A DNA stretch of 64,000 nucleotides. Source: CAIPVR01 sp049316905 (lineage in GTDB: Bacteria > Actinomycetota > Acidimicrobiia > Acidimicrobiales > Microtrichaceae). This document shows, piece by piece, positions 46,697-54,174 of this stretch. The position numbers and the translations under genes are program-made. The stretch spans positions 1 to 64,000 of the forward strand of contig JBMOJH010000003.1 of the NCBI GenBank assembly GCA_049316905.1, given 5' to 3'. The first letter of the stretch is position 1, and every line of letters begins with the position of its first letter. The notes beneath the pieces were generated by a model. It searched no databases and was not told the DNA's origin. It saw only the letters and a list, made by a program, of their open reading frames with translations.

Positions 46697-49427
46697 CGAG
46701 CACCGACCACGCGAGCCGGGAGGTGGTCCGCCCCTGCCGCCACGTGGCGACGCCGCTGACGGTTCCGTCGTCGGCCCGGGCCGGGCGTCCCTGATAGGGC
46801 GCCGTGGCCCGGATCCCTGCCCCGGGGTCGCTGATCCGGATGGTGCCCACGGCCACCCTGACGAACGGGACCTGCCAGAGGGAGAACGCCACAGTGGCGT
46901 CACCCCCGCGGAGGCCGGCGACGGTACCGGTCCCGGTCACGGAACGCAGGGCCCCGCCCGGGCCGATGCGGACCACGAGGTCACCGCCGGTGAGCGGCCC
47001 GTCCCAGGTCCCGGTGCGCGTTCCGGTGAGCGCGAGGCGCACCCGGTCCACCGGGGCCGGTGGTGGTGTCACCGTGAAGTTCACCGTCGATGACGAGGTG
47101 CGTCCGGCCACGTCGGTGGCCGTGACCGTGAACGTGCGGGGACCCGGCGTGGTGGTGTCGATCGGGGCGCCGGACGGCACGTCACCGCTGCAGGTCGCGA
47201 TCCCGGACACCGCGTCCGCGCACGAGTAACCGGCGGTGAGCGGGGTGCCGGCGATGACCGAGCTCCCGGCGAGCGGCGTGGAGATGGTGATCGTGGGGTC
47301 CCCGGTGTCCACCCGGACGAGCAGCGGGTCGGAGAAGAAGGTGGTGCTCCCGTCCGTGGCGAGACCGGGCGACCTGCCGATCACCTGGAACACGCCGTCG
47401 CCGAAGGTGCGGCTGGCCTCCCCGGTGTCGACGCCGTCGACCACGAGGGACGAGGGCAGCAGAAGCCCGTTCGCCGTCGCGACCACGCCGACGGTGACCG
47501 GGGCGGTCCACCAGCCGGAGGGCTCGGGCGGGCGGGAAGGCCCGATCGAGATCTGTGCGGGGGCGGGGCCGTCGAAGTTCAGGTCGATCCCGGTCAGCGG
47601 GCGGTCGCCGACTTCGACGGTGCGCTGGGTGGTGACGAACCGACCGCTCACGATCCCCTGTGCGGACAGCTGCCACGTCCCGGCCGCCAGTCCGGCGAAG
47701 GTGTAGACGCCGTCCGCTCCGGGAGAGGTGCTCCCCGTCGATCCGTTCGGCCCCACGGCCTGGATCGAGGCGAACTGGACGATGCCGGACGTGGCCGTGA
47801 CCCGGCCCGTCACCCGGCCGGCCGGCAGGTCGAAGGCGAGGTCGGCCCGGGCGTCACCCTGCCCGGTGATCACCACCGTGGTGGTTCGGGAACGGGGATC
47901 GGGGCCGAAGGAGAACGACCCGGGGTCGGACCCGAAGGAGAACGATCCCGGGTCGGTTCCGAACGAGAACGATCCGGGGTCCACCGGGGTGACGTACTCG
48001 GGGGGCAGCGTGGCGGTGACCCGGTACGTGCCGTCGGGCAGTCCGTCCAGGCGGTAGGTGCCGTCGGCCGCGGTGGTGCGCCGCAGGATGCCGGTCGGTC
48101 CGGTCACGGTCACGGGTGCGGCCGGCAATGGTGCAGTGCCAACGGTGACCCTGCCGTCGAGGGCAGCCCCGCCCGCGGGGCGGGCGAACGAGACTTCGGC
48201 CCAGCTGCCCGCCGGGGTGCCGGTAGTGGACGTGGCGAGCACCGCGCAGCGGGTGACGGCGCCGAAGCTCAGGGACTCGGGCCCGGCGTCGTTGAACCAC
48301 CCGATGCACTGGCTGGTGAAGCGGGACGGGGTGAACGGGATCGTGGTGGTGAAGCGTCCCTCGACGTCGGGGACGACGACCGTCGCGGGCACGCCGCCGC
48401 TCTCGCAGAACCGCTGCACCTCGCCCGCGTCGGAGCCGGCGAACCGGATCGGCAGAGTGCACAGGTCCACGTTCACCGGCACACCCGGAACGAAACCGCT
48501 ACCACGCACCTGCAGGGGTGCGTCGAACGGGAGGGCGGTGGCCGGGTCGACCTCGACCTGTGCCGTGCCGCCCGAATTGGACCACCTGGTCGCGCTCGTG
48601 GCCACGCCCAGGTCAGCGCCCTCGTTGGCGGCGCCGCCGGTCACGTCGACCGTTCGGAAGTCGCCGTTACCGGGCCCGGAGAACACGATGGTGTAGCGGC
48701 CGTCGGCGAGGCCCCGCACCGCGTACGTGCCATCGGTGTTCCAGGCGATGGCCTCGGACCGCCCGAAGACCGCGGCGCATGCTCCGCGTGGCAGGACCGG
48801 GCAGACCTGGAAGGCGCCGGCGGACCCGTCCGGGAAGGGGCTCCCGATCGGGGAACCCGTCAGGCTGTCCCGCACGGTCCCGCGGATCTCACCGGAACCC
48901 TGGCCGGGCCAGATGCGGACCGTGGCCAGCGGGGTGGTGCCGTCCGCGGGTGAGAGGTCGTCGGTCAGGACGATGTTGCAGGCATCCGGCCGTGGCGGCG
49001 TGGGGAAGGAGAACGAGGACGGGTCACCGAGACTGGTGGAGGACCCGTCGCCGGGTGGGAGGCAGACACCGCCGAGGGCCACCGCCGCGGCGGGCAGCGA
49101 CACCTGGGTGCTGCCGGCGCCGGCGGCGTCCGCGGTGAGCGAGCCCAGTGTGCGGCACGAGCCGGCCGGGAAGACCAGGGGGAAGAAGATCGGTCCGACA
49201 CCGGGTTCGATGAACGACAGCCCGGCGCACATCTGGACCGACACGGTGTTCCCGGCGGTGAGACCCGAGCCGGTCACCGTGAACGGGGTGTCGGCCACCG
49301 GCCTGGTGGTGCTGACGCCGACCGACGGGCCCGAGGGCACCGTCTGGGCCCCGGTGGTCGGAGCGCCCCCCGCCACCAGGACGGCCGCGACCAAGGTCGC
49401 GGCGAGCAGAACTCGATGACGTTGCAT
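46680..49427 (-). CDS. Large secreted multidomain protein with Ig-like modules
   Basis: 915 residues with a signal peptide (about 1-27, cleaved after TTGAQ). Two N-terminal-type modules near 30-110 and 300-400 begin with TTRPVADTPFTVTGSGLTAG and resemble neocarzinostatin-like folds. Between and after them lie carboxypeptidase-regulatory-like repeats (GRVTVGTAPLPAAPVTVTG, DGTYRLDGLPDGTYRV). Residues 483-509 are three exact-length copies of DPGSFSFGx. No enzymatic motif is seen. GGGAGGGGAGAG precedes ATG 49427. Probably a cell-surface or matrix adhesin-type protein, expressed with the propeller lipoprotein that follows. Function is inference. Confidence 0.72.
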   Translation of the reverse strand: MQRHRVLLAATLVAAVLVAGGAPTTGAQTVPSGPSVGVSTTRPVADTPFTVTGSGLTAGNTVSVQMCAGLSFIEPGVGPIFFPLVFPAGSCRTLGSLTADAAGAGSTQVSLPAAAVALGGVCLPPGDGSSTSLGDPSSFSFPTPPRPDACNIVLTDDLSPADGTTPLATVRIWPGQGSGEIRGTVRDSLTGSPIGSPFPDGSAGAFQVCPVLPRGACAAVFGRSEAIAWNTDGTYAVRGLADGRYTIVFSGPGNGDFRTVDVTGGAANEGADLGVATSATRWSNSGGTAQVEVDPATALPFDAPLQVRGSGFVPGVPVNVDLCTLPIRFAGSDAGEVQRFCESGGVPATVVVPDVEGRFTTTIPFTPSRFTSQCIGWFNDAGPESLSFGAVTRCAVLATSTTGTPAGSWAEVSFARPAGGAALDGRVTVGTAPLPAAPVTVTGPTGILRRTTAADGTYRLDGLPDGTYRVTATLPPEYVTPVDPGSFSFGTDPGSFSFGSDPGSFSFGPDPRSRTTTVVITGQGDARADLAFDLPAGRVTGRVTATSGIVQFASIQAVGPNGSTGSTSPGADGVYTFAGLAAGTWQLSAQGIVSGRFVTTQRTVEVGDRPLTGIDLNFDGPAPAQISIGPSRPPEPSGWWTAPVTVGVVATANGLLLPSSLVVDGVDTGEASRTFGDGVFQVIGRSPGLATDGSTTFFSDPLLVRVDTGDPTITISTPLAGSSVIAGTPLTAGYSCADAVSGIATCSGDVPSGAPIDTTTPGPRTFTVTATDVAGRTSSSTVNFTVTPPPAPVDRVRLALTGTRTGTWDGPLTGGDLVVRIGPGGALRSVTGTGTVAGLRGGDATVAFSLWQVPFVRVAVGTIRISDPGAGIRATAPYQGRPARADDGTVSGVATWRQGRTTSRLAWSVLDGGQR
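47901..47981 (-). repeat. Three 27-base in-frame repeats (DPGSFSFGx)
   Basis: Exact 27-base period on the minus strand: copies at 47955-47981, 47928-47954 and 47901-47927, encoding DPGSFSFGT, DPGSFSFGS and DPGSFSFGP. Synonymous differences show they are not a recent slippage product only. Confidence 0.9.
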
Positions 49428-49515
49428 AGGACTCTCCCCTCCCGAACGCGCGGTCAGTCTCCGCGGCTTCCCCGTCCCGGTCAAGGGCGGCGCGTGGGGA
49501 CGAGTCCCCGCGGCG

Positions 49516-49521
49516 TAGCCT
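49516..49521 (+). promoter_or_regulatory. -10 element of leaderless pdxH promoter
   Basis: TAGCCT, 7 bases before ATG 49529; no ribosome binding site. Confidence 0.6.
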
Positions 49522-49528
49522 CGGCCGC

Positions 49529-50209
49529 ATGGTCGATCACTTCATGGAGGGCGTCGACCTCGGTCACCGGGTGGACTACGACTGGGGCGTCCTCCTGGAG
49601 TCGGAGGCCGCTGCGGATCCGCTCGACCAGCTGGAGCGCTGGCTGGCCGAGTCCGAGCAGGCGGGCGTGCCCGAGTTCAACGCCATGGCGCTCACCACCG
49701 TCGACGCGGAGGGCCGACCCCGCAGTCGGAACGTGCTGCTCCGCGGCACCGACGAGGACGGCCGCCTGTGGTTCTTCACCAACCGCGACAGCGCGAAGGG
49801 CCGGGACCTACGGACGAACCCGCGGGTGTGCCTGCTGTTCAGCTGGCTCGGCATCCACCGGCAGGTGCGCATCCAGGGCACGGCGGTGCCGCTCACCGAC
49901 GAGCAGTCCGACGCGTACTTCGCCACCCGCCCGCGCGACAGCCGGATCGGCGCATGGGCCAGCGAGCAGTCGGCGGTGCTGGCCGACCGGGCGGAGCTGG
50001 AGCGGCGGGTCGACGAGTTCGTCGCCCGGTTCGGCGACGGTGACGTGCCCCGCCCGCCGAACTGGGGCGGCTACGCCGTGACCCCGGACGAGTTCGAGTT
50101 CTGGCAGGGTCGGCCGAGCCGGCTCCACGACCGGCTCCGCTACCGCCCGGCCGACGTGCCGGGCGACGGAACCGGCACCGCCTGGGTCATCGAGCGCCTC
50201 TCCCCCTGA
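49529..50209 (+). CDS. pdxH: Pyridoxamine 5'-phosphate oxidase
   Basis: FMN-dependent oxidation of pyridoxamine/pyridoxine 5'-phosphate to PLP. 226 residues. FMN- and substrate-binding blocks GRPRSRNVLLRGTDEDG, WFFTNRDSAKGRDL and FSWLGIHRQVRIQG; the C-terminal EFWQGRPSRLHDRLRYR is the diagnostic dimer and PLP-binding segment. Convergent with the LCIB-like gene. Confidence 0.94.
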   Translation: MVDHFMEGVDLGHRVDYDWGVLLESEAAADPLDQLERWLAESEQAGVPEFNAMALTTVDAEGRPRSRNVLLRGTDEDGRLWFFTNRDSAKGRDLRTNPRVCLLFSWLGIHRQVRIQGTAVPLTDEQSDAYFATRPRDSRIGAWASEQSAVLADRAELERRVDEFVARFGDGDVPRPPNWGGYAVTPDEFEFWQGRPSRLHDRLRYRPADVPGDGTGTAWVIERLSP

Positions 50210-50232
50210 GCCCGGATCCCCCTGCCCGGATC

Positions 50233-50949
50233 TCAGACCACCAGGGGGCGGCGCGTGCCGTCGGCGCCCTGCACCGCGGCCGACGAGTGCCAGATGTGGT
50301 CGTCGCGGTGCGGCACGTGGATCTGGATGCCGCAGAACACCGCCACGTCCATCTCCTTCCACGCGACGAGCGCCTCGAGCTCGGCCCACATCGCGGACTC
50401 CACCGCCGCACAGGCCTGCCGGGTGAGGTGCACGAGGTCCTCCGGTGGGCCCTCACCGAGCTCGGTGACGAGCCGTCGGAGCCGGTTCGCCTCGTGGTCG
50501 TCGAGGCCCGGCGTGGGGGGCTCCACGCCCTGCTGGAGCGCTCGCAGCGTGGCGACCATGGCCCCGCAGGTCGGGGTGGGCCGGTCCTGGTGTCGGCGCA
50601 GCGACTGGCCGACCCGGCCCTCCGGGTCGATGCCCACGTGGGGCAGGCCGAACACGATGAGGTGGCCGCGGCCGCCCTGGTGGGGGACGTGGCTGAGCGC
50701 GGCCTGCCACCCGGTGCGCCCGAGCGACGGCACGGCGCCGAGCCCGCCGAGCATGAACGGGCGGTTCCAGCGGTCGGCCACGTGCTCGGTGAAGTGCTCG
50801 GTCAGCTCGTCGCGGCACACGCTCACCGCGGCGAACGTGCGCTCCGGCACGAAGTCGAGCGGGTCGAGCGCGGCGGCCACCCGATCGAGGTAGGTCCCCA
50901 CCGGCACTGCCTCGGGGAACTCCTCGCGCAATGTCCTGCGGTACGGCAC
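50233..50949 (-). CDS. LCIB/C-type carbonic anhydrase family protein
   Basis: 238 residues that match the limiting-CO2-inducible protein B/C family first known from algae, a beta-carbonic-anhydrase-like fold. The zinc ligands of that family are all in place: Cys45 (VSVCRDE), His104 (LPHVGID) and Cys128 (PTCGAM). Asp47/Arg46 stand where the catalytic dyad sits. The block LGGLGAVPSLGRTGWQAALS is the family N-terminal signature. Likely bicarbonate/CO2 interconversion, though some homologues are inactive. It has a leaderless promoter, so GTG 50949 is well supported. Confidence 0.78.
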   Translation of the reverse strand: MPYRRTLREEFPEAVPVGTYLDRVAAALDPLDFVPERTFAAVSVCRDELTEHFTEHVADRWNRPFMLGGLGAVPSLGRTGWQAALSHVPHQGGRGHLIVFGLPHVGIDPEGRVGQSLRRHQDRPTPTCGAMVATLRALQQGVEPPTPGLDDHEANRLRRLVTELGEGPPEDLVHLTRQACAAVESAMWAELEALVAWKEMDVAVFCGIQIHVPHRDDHIWHSSAAVQGADGTRRPLVV

Positions 50950-50955
50950 ACCGCG

Positions 50956-50961
50956 ACGGTA
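50956..50961 (-). promoter_or_regulatory. -10 element of leaderless LCIB-like gene promoter
   Basis: Minus-strand TACCGT, exactly 6 bases before GTG 50949. Confidence 0.6.
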
Positions 50962-51006
50962 GACCCCGGTCCTCGCGGACCGGAAACGGTGCTCGCCGTT
51001 CGCGGT

Positions 51007-51594
51007 TCAGGAACGGGCCGACGCCACCCCGGCCAGGGCGCCCACCAGCGCCCGCCGGTGCTGGTGACGGTCGTCGCGGCCGTCCCAGTACGGACCGAGG
51101 CCGCGTACCCGCGGCGGCAGCTCGAGCTGCACGCCCCCGCCCCGCACGCGGTTGACCGGGTTGTCGGGGTGCAGGCCACGCAGCTCCGTCGGTACCGAGT
51201 CGAGGTCGTGCACGGCGTCGTAGTCCGGCAGGGCGGTGGCGCACGCGCCGGCGAGTTCGGCGGCGAGCGACCGGTTCCCCCCACCGAGGAGCAGCGTGGT
51301 GAAGAAGCCGTGGCGGCCGTAGCCGTGGACGGCCACCACCTCGTCCACGTGGTCGAGGAACGAGGCGAGGGCGGGGGAGTCGGCGGGGTCGAAGTGCTTG
51401 GACGGCACGTGCCAGCGCAGGTCCTCCGGTTGGGCCACCACGTAGAGCGACGCGCCGGACGCGTCCGCGGCCTCGGCGGCGATCACATCGGTCATGCGCT
51501 CCAGGGATCCGCCGTGGAAGGCCATGAACCCGAAGGGCCCCCGTAGGACCGAACGTTCCTCCACGCCCGGCGTGGCCAGGAGGTCTCGGAGCAC
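51007..51594 (-). CDS. Poly-gamma-glutamate hydrolase family protein
   Basis: 195 residues, zinc amidohydrolase-like fold of the phage PghP type. GFMAFHGGSLERMTD supplies the His and Glu zinc ligands and VAVHGYG the other His; LLLGGGNRSLAAEL and GGGVQLELPPRVR complete the pattern. No signal peptide, so the target is cytosolic or an internal gamma-glutamyl or amide compound. GTG 51594 lies one base after the ccdA stop, so it is the third gene of a tlpA-ccdA unit. Confidence 0.8.
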   Translation of the reverse strand: MLRDLLATPGVEERSVLRGPFGFMAFHGGSLERMTDVIAAEAADASGASLYVVAQPEDLRWHVPSKHFDPADSPALASFLDHVDEVVAVHGYGRHGFFTTLLLGGGNRSLAAELAGACATALPDYDAVHDLDSVPTELRGLHPDNPVNRVRGGGVQLELPPRVRGLGPYWDGRDDRHQHRRALVGALAGVASARS

Positions 51595-51595
51595 G

Positions 51596-52498
51596 TCAGG
51601 CGGTGGTGGTGTCCGGATCGGCGTCGCCGCCGGGCGCGGACGGCCCGGCACCCTGCCGGCGCGCCACCAGCGTGATCAGCACCGCGGCGCCGATGATGAT
51701 CGTGGCGCCGATGGCGAGGCGGGCCGCCCCCACGCCCTCGGCCCAGCGCTGCAGCGCGCTCTGCAGGTCCCGCGACCACTGCACCACCCGGCTCGAGCTG
51801 CCGCTGTTGAGCTCCTGGATCTCGACCCACGCGTAGTAGGCGACGAATGCACCGGCGAGGATCAGCAGCACGCCGGAGATGCGGTTCACGTAGGGCAGCA
51901 CCCGGCGAAAGGTCGTGACGATGCCGGACCGGGCGAGCGCCACGGCGATCGTGAGGATCGACAGCGTCATGCCCATCCCGAGCCCGTAGGCCACGAACGT
52001 GGCGACGCTGGAGAGGAAGCTGGAGCCCTCGAGGCTCACCGACACCACCGCGATGAACACACCGATCGTGCAGCTCAGTGACGCCACGGCGTACGACACG
52101 CCGTACAGGAACATCGAGCCGAGCTCCCGGCCGCTGCGGCTCAGCTGCAGCTTCGGCAGCTGCAGGGTGGGTTCGAACCCGGCCAGCATCGCGATGCCGA
52201 GCCCGACCAGGCCGATGCCGATCACCACCGTGACGTAGGGCAGGCGCTGGCCGACCACGCCGGAGACCGACGACCAGAGCACGCCCATGGTGCCGAACAC
52301 GAGCAGGAAGCCGGCGGTCACCGCGCCCGACACGGCGAGGGCCCGTAGCACGGGCGGCCGGGCCGCGGTGCCGTCCTCGTCCGCGGCGCCCTCGAGGCCG
52401 AGGAAGTACGACAGGTAGGCGGGGAGGAGCGCGAAGCCGCACGGGTTCACCGTCGCCACCATCCCGGCGGTGAACGCGAGGGCCAGCGTGCCGTTCAC
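51596..52498 (-). CDS. ccdA: CcdA-type thiol-disulfide membrane transporter
   Basis: Carries electrons from cytosolic thioredoxin across the membrane to an external thioredoxin-like partner. 300 residues, six membrane helices. The redox Cys pair is in NPCGFALLPAYLSYFLG and SLSCTIGVFIAV. A cytosolic-side extension of about 60 residues follows the last core helix. Starts at GTG 52498, overlapping the TlpA-like gene stop by four bases; its natural partner is that thioredoxin. Together they probably reduce apocytochrome c cysteines for the oxidase system. Confidence 0.92.
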   Translation of the reverse strand: MNGTLALAFTAGMVATVNPCGFALLPAYLSYFLGLEGAADEDGTAARPPVLRALAVSGAVTAGFLLVFGTMGVLWSSVSGVVGQRLPYVTVVIGIGLVGLGIAMLAGFEPTLQLPKLQLSRSGRELGSMFLYGVSYAVASLSCTIGVFIAVVSVSLEGSSFLSSVATFVAYGLGMGMTLSILTIAVALARSGIVTTFRRVLPYVNRISGVLLILAGAFVAYYAWVEIQELNSGSSSRVVQWSRDLQSALQRWAEGVGAARLAIGATIIIGAAVLITLVARRQGAGPSAPGGDADPDTTTA

Positions 52499-53127
52499 GG
52501 CACCGTCACGTCGTTGCGGGCGAGCAGGTCGCGCAGGCCGGCGGCGTCGAGGGCGCCGGTGTGGGTGTCGAGCACCTTTCCGTCGGCGCCGATGAGCACG
52601 GTGCGGGGGAGCGCGGTGCCCCCGTACACGGCGAAGATCTGCGACCGCGGGTCGCGGGCGTTGCGGTACCTCACGCCGGTGCGTTCCACCATCCGGCGGC
52701 CCGCCTCCTCGGTGTCGGCCACGTCGACGCCCACCACCGTGACCTCGTCGCCCGCCGCCGCGGCGACCTTCTGGAAGTCCGGCATCTCCTGCAGGCAGGG
52801 GGCGCACGTGGAGGACCAGAAGTTCAGCACCACCGGCGTGCCCTGCAGCTCCGAGAGTTGCTGCGTGCCGCCGTCGAGGTAGTCGAGGCGTACGTCCGGC
52901 GCGGGGGCGCCGACCTCGGCGATCGGGGTGCCCTTCGGCACCACGGGCCCGGCGTCGACCTGGCTCAGAGCGTCCTGCACGGGCACGGCGTCGGAGCCCC
53001 GGGTGGCGAGCAGCGCCCACGCGACCGCCAACGCCGCGGATGCCGAGATGAGGGTGATGACGACGATCCCCACGGGGCCGATGGCGCGGCGCCGGGGCCG
53101 TTCGGGAGGCGTGTCGGTGGTGGCCAT
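52495..53127 (-). CDS. TlpA/ResA-like membrane-anchored thioredoxin
   Basis: 210 residues. Positively charged N terminus, one membrane anchor (about 18-42), then a thioredoxin fold with the redox motif Cys108-Ala-Pro-Cys111 in NFWSSTCAPCLQEMP and cis-Pro in GGTALPRT. The ResA/TlpA role is reduction of cytochrome c apoprotein thiols outside the membrane. No ribosome binding site is seen; a very strong hairpin lies immediately before the ATG. Overlaps ccdA (GTGA). Confidence 0.9.
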   Translation of the reverse strand: MATTDTPPERPRRRAIGPVGIVVITLISASAALAVAWALLATRGSDAVPVQDALSQVDAGPVVPKGTPIAEVGAPAPDVRLDYLDGGTQQLSELQGTPVVLNFWSSTCAPCLQEMPDFQKVAAAAGDEVTVVGVDVADTEEAGRRMVERTGVRYRNARDPRSQIFAVYGGTALPRTVLIGADGKVLDTHTGALDAAGLRDLLARNDVTVP

Positions 53128-53130
53128 ACG

Positions 53131-53166
53131 CGGTGGGGGGGCCGGTTTCCCGGCCCCCCCACCGTA
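53131..53166 (-). promoter_or_regulatory. Strong GNRA-loop hairpin adjacent to the TlpA-like start, with candidate -10
   Basis: Perfect 15-bp inverted repeat (53131-53145 with 53150-53164) whose minus-strand loop is GAAA. It ends 4 bases before the ATG. Minus-strand TACGGT at 53161-53166 could be a -10; a transcript starting about 7 bases later would still carry about 8 bp of the stem at its 5' end. It may instead terminate whiB transcripts. Confidence 0.5.
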
Positions 53167-53273
53167 CCGATCCGGGTCCGCAGCGGTCAGGTCGCGAGCT
53201 CGTGCGTCGCTGTCCCGCCGGGGGGCCGGCCGTGGTGGTCCCGTGAGTCCGTCCCGCCGTGCGGGGCGGTCCG

Positions 53274-53630
53274 TCACCCGGTGCTGACGAGGCGTCGGTA
53301 GGGGGCCGGCACCTCCACCTCGGGGAAGGTGTCGCCCGGGCGGGGGTTGCGGGGTGGGCGCCCCCTCCGCCGCTTGTGCAGCACGATCCGGCCGGCCACG
53401 AAGAGGTGGCCGCCCCAGATGCCGTACTGCTCGCCGCGCTCCACCGCGGCGTCCAGGCAGTCGGTGCGGACCGGACAGGCCAGGCAGATCCGCTTGGCGT
53501 CGCCGATCTCGTCGACGTCGTCGGAGAAGAACAGCGCCGTGTCCACGTCGCGGCAGAGCGCGAGGTCCTCCCAGGACCGCACGGGTCCCGTCGGCCCGGG
53601 TTCCGTGACGAGGGGCTCGAGGATGGTCAT
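53274..53630 (-). CDS. whiB7: WhiB7-like Fe-S transcription factor with AT-hook
   Basis: 118 residues. The 4Fe-4S ligands are Cys26, Cys49, Cys52 and Cys58; the sigma-factor contact turn is GIWGG (70-74). The tail GRIVLHKRRRGRPPRN contains the AT-hook RGRP that distinguishes WhiB7 from other Wbl proteins. In mycobacteria WhiB7 binds AT-rich DNA just upstream of -35 elements with SigA and turns on intrinsic antibiotic resistance. AAGGAG with good spacing precedes ATG 53630. The leader carries repeats, a terminator and an upstream ORF, as expected for an attenuation-controlled whiB7. Confidence 0.87.
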   Translation of the reverse strand: MTILEPLVTEPGPTGPVRSWEDLALCRDVDTALFFSDDVDEIGDAKRICLACPVRTDCLDAAVERGEQYGIWGGHLFVAGRIVLHKRRRGRPPRNPRPGDTFPEVEVPAPYRRLVSTG

Positions 53631-53644
53631 GGCGTGTCTCCTTG

Positions 53645-53704
53645 CTGGCGGTGGGCGGGCTGGCGGTGGGCGGGCTGGCGGTGGGCGGGCTGGCGGTGGG
53701 CGGG
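53645..53704. repeat. Four perfect 15-bp tandem repeats in the whiB7 leader
   Basis: CTGGCGGTGGGCGGG repeated four times without mismatch on the plus strand (CCCGCCCACCGCCAG on the mRNA-like strand). It lies between the terminator and the whiB7 ribosome binding site. The G-rich strand could form a G-quadruplex. Confidence 0.95.
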
Positions 53705-53758
53705 TCGGGTCGGTCGGGGCGGTCGTGTCGTTCGGGAGCAGAGCGGCATCCGGGCCGG

Positions 53759-53802
53759 AAAAGCAGAGGAGCCGCCGGGTGGTGATCCACCCGGCGGCTC
53801 CT
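53759..53802 (-). terminator. Strong intrinsic terminator in the whiB7 leader
   Basis: Perfect 16-bp stem (53767-53782 with 53787-53802) with a 4-base loop; on the minus strand it is followed by CTCTGCTTTT, a U-run. It is placed after the leader ORF and about 130 bases before whiB7, the position of an attenuator. Confidence 0.85.
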
Positions 53803-53830
53803 GAGCCGTTCCTGCTGCTGTGACCTCAGG

Positions 53831-54034
53831 TCAGAGCGGCGGGGCTCCCCGCGGGGTGGATGCGAAGCCCGGGAAGTGGGCGATGGAGCGCTTGAGGGCG
53901 TGCCGTTCCCGGGCGGCGGCATTCATCGGCACGGACACCGGCATGGTGCGGGCGATCGTGGACCGGCGCGACGACACCACCGACGGACGCCAGGTGGCGC
54001 CGAGGGCGGTGGTGGTGAGGTCGGTGCGATACAT
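53831..54034 (-). CDS. 67-codon upstream ORF in the whiB7 leader
   Basis: ATG 54034 to TGA 53831. Third codon positions are almost all G or C, so it is probably translated. The peptide begins MYRTDLTTTALGATWRPSVV, is basic, rich in Arg/Ser/Thr, and ends FASTPRGAPPL. No domain recognised. The stop is 28 bases before the leader terminator. In mycobacteria whiB7 is controlled by translation of an upstream ORF next to a terminator; this arrangement is similar but the ORF is longer. Could also be an independent small protein. Confidence 0.6.
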   Translation of the reverse strand: MYRTDLTTTALGATWRPSVVSSRRSTIARTMPVSVPMNAAARERHALKRSIAHFPGFASTPRGAPPL

Positions 54035-54081
54035 GGTCCGGATGGTTCCTGTGCGATGAGGCCCGTTCGGGCCGTCCGGGC

Positions 54082-54110
54082 AGCGAACCACGGGGTCCGG
54101 CCCCGGTCAA
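54082..54110 (-). promoter_or_regulatory. Candidate promoter of the whiB7 leader transcript
   Basis: Minus strand: TTGACC (54105-54110), exactly 17 bases, TTCGCT (54082-54087). The AT-rich TTAATCAC directly upstream of the -35 fits the element that WhiB7 itself recognises, suggesting autoregulation. The -10 is weak. Confidence 0.5.
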
Positions 54111-54155
54111 GTGATTAACCCGACCACTGATTGACCCGGCCACTGATTGACCCGA
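54108..54155. repeat. Three 16-bp direct repeats over the whiB7 -35 region
   Basis: Units at 54108, 54124 and 54140 with consensus CCACTGATTGACCCGR; the last two differ only at the final base, the first matches at 12 of 16. The first unit overlaps the -35 element. The AT core TGATTGA is unusual in this GC-rich context and looks like a protein-binding array. Confidence 0.75.
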
Positions 54156-54174
54156 CCACACGGAACGACAGCGG

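Noticed and set aside
53645..53704. Tandem repeat as a possible CRISPR array
   Set aside because: Repeats are contiguous 15-mers without spacers, and no cas genes are present.
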